Shown here: positions 62,789 through 64,000 of the stretch, one piece after another
How the letters are laid out: every line of letters starts with the position of its first letter
Numbering within the stretch: the first letter of the stretch is position 1
Assembly: GCA_029237695.1 (NCBI GenBank)
Contig: CM055279.1
Span: 3,924,323-3,988,322 of the forward strand
Source: Conchocele bisecta
Taxonomy: Eukaryota > Mollusca > Bivalvia > Lucinida > Thyasiridae
Reading direction: 5' to 3'
DNA: 64,000 nucleotides
Program-made: the position numbers and the translations under genes
Notes under the pieces: generated by a model
Database searches by the model: none
The model's input: the letters and a program-made list of their open reading frames with translations, nothing else
Told to the model about the DNA's origin: nothing

Positions 62789-63028
62789 TGGATACAGATG
62801 ACGATATGGCTACAACTGATGGTAGTGAGGACGAAACTACTGATGTAGAAGAGCATGCGTCTGGTGATGGCGATGATGCTGACGATGGTGATGATACGTC
62901 TGTTGCGGAGGATGAGACATCCACATCCACAGATGATGAAGTATCATCCAAGGCAGATGGCACCCTTTCCGCCGCCTCGTCTGTTGTCCGTCAGAGCAAA
63001 TTTCCCAGTGCTCGACCTTTTTGGCAAG
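62789..63028 (+). CDS. Exon encoding an acidic linker
   Basis: Acceptor ACACCTAG and donor GTAAGT bound 240 nt. The product is very rich in Asp/Glu/Ser/Thr, then basic (VVRQSKFPSARPFWQ). It begins with two bases and ends with one base of a codon, which fits the next exon at 63519 exactly. Likely an unstructured region upstream of a protease-like domain. Confidence 0.5.
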
Positions 63029-63518
63029 GTAAGTCTAAATTAGCAACGCTTTCTGCATTTAGGACGTCATGAATAACTATAAACATTGTAAAATCTCAAA
63101 TGGATACCACTTTGCTGAATGTAGATACTAATTCTTTGACAAAGGCATTGGGCCGAAACGTTGGAAGAGTGGGTTCGTGGCTTATGAAGTATCATTCATT
63201 ATATATACACAACATATCCAATTATGTGATTAGTGAGGATACGTGGGAATCTTGTCAATTTAATATACAGTCATGTAGATGTTGTTCTCGATTCAAGCTA
63301 AAAGCTACCATAATTTTTCAAGACCTGCTACTCGGTGTCCGTTAGTTATCGTAGTTCCAATTCATTTGTCAACTCCAGACCTAGTGGCTGTAGTGTGGTG
63401 GACTGTGTCCAAGTTTCGTACACATAATTATGCCATGCTTCTGAAAGACATGATACCAAGCTTCCTTCAGTTATCTTAATTCCAATTCCTTTATCGACTT
63501 CAGACCTGGTGGCTGTAG

Positions 63519-63690
63519 TGCGGGGGAATGTGACCCAGTTCCATATAAAGAGCCAGTACCGCGGGAACCAGTGCACGAGCATCTGCTATCTTGCCATGTG
63601 TCGGGCATCCGTGACGCCCATTGATGCGTGGACGCCCGCCGATATTGATGACGTCATCCGCACCGGAAACAATATTCACAACTCATTCCG
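63519..63690 (+). CDS. Exon with C76-like cysteine protease start
   Basis: Acceptor GGCTGTAG and donor GTAAAT bound 172 nt. The sequence VTQFHIKSQYRGNQCTSICY, then WTPADIDDVI, resembles the region around the active Cys of herpesvirus tegument (C76-type) deubiquitinases and related invertebrate repeat-encoded proteins: glycine-led FH, then RG.QCT. The His and Asp lie in later exons outside the window. Similarity judged by eye. An upstream duplicate of the acceptor lies at about 63350-63410. Confidence 0.5.
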
Positions 63691-64000
63691 GTAAATAAAG
63701 TAGTTTAATGTGTACATATGATCGTACATCTTTGGCTAGATATTGAATCAAGGATTGTCGCCATTCCATCTGGATTTGTTTCAAAAGGCATTTTGGTAAC
63801 TCGTATGTGCTTCCGCATGTTAGCACGTCTGTCTGTATAAACAATATATTTCTGGTACTCCGGTTTCCTCCCGGTTTCCTCCCACGTTAATGACCGCCCT
63901 GACGTCTTTATCTGTGCCAACGAAAGCATTTGTATAAGTTTTCTCGCGCTTGTTTCTAAAATACATAATGTTTAAACTATAATTCTCAATAATTCATTGT

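Noticed and set aside
62754..62963. Antisense serine-rich frame
   Set aside because: Mirror of the acidic exon on the plus strand, which has matching splice sites.

Overview
This window is animal nuclear DNA, most likely from a mollusc and probably a bivalve. That assignment is an inference from an intron-rich metazoan mitofusin gene, very dense fold-back (MITE-like) repeats, tRNA-derived SINE-like sequence, GGAC-rich simple repeats and a Polinton (Maverick) element. No bacterial genes were seen.

Positions 988-39416 carry a mitofusin gene on the minus strand. Sixteen exons could be placed with exact GT/AG borders and matching phases, from the start codon at 39376 to the second heptad-repeat region. 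Together they encode about 735 codons. The short last exon appears to lie left of the window. The introns are packed with fold-back elements, minisatellites and nested insertions. One intron holds a second, equal-length, phase-matched copy of the 103-nt exon 12.

Positions 39417-44010 hold repeats and one plus-strand exon of a YqaJ/SWIM-type repeat-associated gene.

Positions 44011-61666 are a 17.66-kb Polinton with inverted repeats of about 243 bp, flanked by a 5-bp direct repeat (CGTCA). Gene order is: zinc finger (-), protein-primed DNA polymerase B (+), integrase (-), four or five small mostly membrane or coiled-coil genes (-), packaging ATPase (-), major capsid protein (-), a coiled-coil/membrane structural protein (+), an unknown protein with a C-terminal membrane segment (-), a probable minor capsid protein (+), a fibre-like protein with a repeated coiled-coil shaft and a beta-rich tip (+), a two-helix membrane protein (+), and a tandem pair of small paralogous genes (-). 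Replication, integration, DNA packaging, capsid building and possibly attachment are all represented, but no maturation protease was recognised. The polymerase, integrase and several structural genes carry stops or frameshifts. The capsid and ATPase frames are open. The copy looks like a degraded, virus-like endogenous element, although some breaks may be sequencing errors.

Positions 61672-64000 hold more fold-back DNA and two phase-compatible plus-strand exons of another gene: an acidic linker, then a segment resembling a herpesvirus-tegument-type (C76-like) cysteine protease. The most unusual observations are the fibre-like gene, a family of about a dozen CCAAT..ATTGG palindromes confined to the Polinton, the duplicated mitofusin exon, and a 404-bp LTR mini-retrotransposon whose LTRs each contain a tRNA-Thr-like gene.
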